This document shows, piece by piece, positions 6,229 to 7,124 of a DNA stretch of 7,124 bases (within the stretch, counting starts at the first letter, position 1; the number at the start of each line of letters is the position of its first letter). This DNA is from Candidatus Cloacimonadota bacterium (GTDB lineage: Bacteria; Hydrothermota; E44-bin80). Position numbers and translations under genes: made by a program. The stretch spans positions 1 through 7,124 of the forward strand of contig SOKM01000325.1 in NCBI GenBank assembly GCA_004375785.1, written 5' to 3'. The notes beneath the pieces were generated by a model. That model did not search any database and was not told where the DNA came from. It saw only the letters and a program-made list of their open reading frames with translations.

Positions 6229-7124
6229 CTATCGTTGCCCCAAAAAGAGCAATTTTTCGTTCAAAAAATATGTTTTACCGTTTTGCTCATTGATTGTTAA
6301 TCTCATGAAAAAGACACCAGATGGGAGATTCTGATTTCCACTTCCCAGAATTATAGTATGCTGTCCACTCATTAAATTGTGGTTTCTCATAAGAGATATT
6401 ACTTCTCTTCCAGAACAATCATATACATTCCCCGAAACCTCTGAATCCTTTGGCAATTCTAAGAGAAATTTAACAGGGAGAGAAAGAGTAGAAGAGATAA
6501 TAGATAGGGTTGGATTTGGTGTATAGTATTTTGGTAAGTGTTTTCTTTCTTCAAGCCCAATTAAACAGGTTGGTTCAGGGTCAGTATATTTTCTTACACG
6601 GAGGTCATCTATGGCTGTATGGCTACCAGAGTAGTTCCCGAGCGTAAAAGGACAAGAATACGTGACATCGTGAGCATTGAGAAATACCTGAACACTGTCA
6701 GGTGCTCTCAGGAGGAAACTAAAATTACCGGAACCGTCATAAGTAACTTTTCCTTTCAGCCATACATATGGATAATTACCGGTGTAAATGGTGGGGTCAC
6801 TGTCAAGCCAACAATATATTTTATCAATGGCTGTTCCATTGCCATTGAGTCCATGATAACCAAGCCGATATCCCTGACTTCCAGAAGTATTATCCGAAAA
6901 AAAGATAGTATTACCTGAATAAGCATATGAGGACATATAATTCATTTTTGCCTCGGCAATTGCTGCACCGGTAATAGTATATGAAGAGAGTATCTTACGA
7001 TGATTTGCTGTGAGCATTTGTTCAAGGAATTGATTGTCAGCTTTCCATGAACCGCATATAACAGTCCAGTCACTAATATCCTGGTCATTGAAATCATCAA
7101 AGAACTCAAACACAGCTGGTCCAT
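6229..7124 (-). CDS. Secreted DUF2341/concanavalin-like protein with T9SS-like sorting domain (5' end outside the window)
   Basis: The frame is open to the right edge: the codons before the GTG at 7113 read Gly-Pro-Ala, giving GPAVFEFFDDFNDQDISDW. That junction is typical of the end of a DUF2341 (PF10102) domain leading into a lectin-like sandwich, so the GTG is very unlikely to be the true start. Counting from that GTG codon, residues about 8-175 form a concanavalin/laminin-G-like segment that closes with AIDDLRVRKYTDPEPT, the usual last strand of such modules. Residues about 199-294 are a T9SS type A-like sorting domain (TPNPT, NVYDCSGREV, LPSGVFFMRL, then a basic last residue). Family knowledge suggests a surface-displayed or secreted binding protein, often with glycan-linked modules; the actual ligand cannot be told. 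Same strand as the two genes to its left; the palindrome right after its stop suggests it ends a transcript. Confidence 0.75.
   Translation of the reverse strand, partial: GPAVFEFFDDFNDQDISDWTVICGSWKADNQFLEQMLTANHRKILSSYTITGAAIAEAKMNYMSSYAYSGNTIFFSDNTSGSQGYRLGYHGLNGNGTAIDKIYCWLDSDPTIYTGNYPYVWLKGKVTYDGSGNFSFLLRAPDSVQVFLNAHDVTYSCPFTLGNYSGSHTAIDDLRVRKYTDPEPTCLIGLEERKHLPKYYTPNPTLSIISSTLSLPVKFLLELPKDSEVSGNVYDCSGREVISLMRNHNLMSGQHTIILGSGNQNLPSGVFFMRLTINEQNGKTYFLNEKLLFLGQR

Noticed and set aside
7111..7113. GTG as start codon of the right-hand gene
   Set aside because: The frame is open before it and reads Gly-Pro-Ala into a typical DUF2341 junction; there is also no signal peptide after it.

Overview
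The window looks like a piece of an AT-rich chromosome from an uncultured diderm bacterium of the Fibrobacterota-Chlorobiota-Bacteroidota (FCB) sphere, such as candidate division WOR-3/Stahlbacteria, Cloacimonadota, Marinimicrobia or KSB1. The grounds are a PorV-like outer-membrane barrel, two large secreted proteins ending in type IX secretion (T9SS) type A-like C-terminal sorting domains, and intergenic DNA made of short degenerate repeats of the kind often seen in candidate-phylum genomes. The phylum assignment is inference; no rRNA or housekeeping gene is present to fix it.

Layout: three large genes run on the minus strand. In transcription order they are (i) the 3' part of a secreted protein, cut by the right window edge, with the tail of a DUF2341-type module, a concanavalin-like segment and a sorting domain; (ii) after about 400 bp of repeat-derived non-coding DNA, a complete 1225-residue secreted protein with a seven-repeat FG-GAP/VCBS propeller, a beta-sandwich segment, five tandem repeats of about 122 residues each carrying an acidic calcium-loop-like motif, and a sorting domain; (iii) after a 143-bp gap holding a 34-bp direct repeat, a 585-residue envelope protein joining a PorV/PorQ-like barrel, two carboxypeptidase-regulatory-like (CRD) domains and an OmpA-type peptidoglycan-binding domain. 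At the left edge the last 34 codons of a lysine-rich protein are read on the plus strand, converging on the OmpA-type gene.

How they may fit together (inference): genes (i) and (ii) look like T9SS cargo, to be displayed on or released from the cell surface. The barrel-CRD-OmpA protein combines the fold of the T9SS shuttle protein PorV with the CRD-OmpA tail known from the T9SS envelope component PorE. That combination, lying next to cargo-like genes, is the most noteworthy item in the window. The non-coding DNA holds a perfect 36-bp palindrome just after gene (i), which could be its terminator or a dispersed repeat, and a cluster of about 30-bp degenerate units that create a spurious 95-codon open frame.
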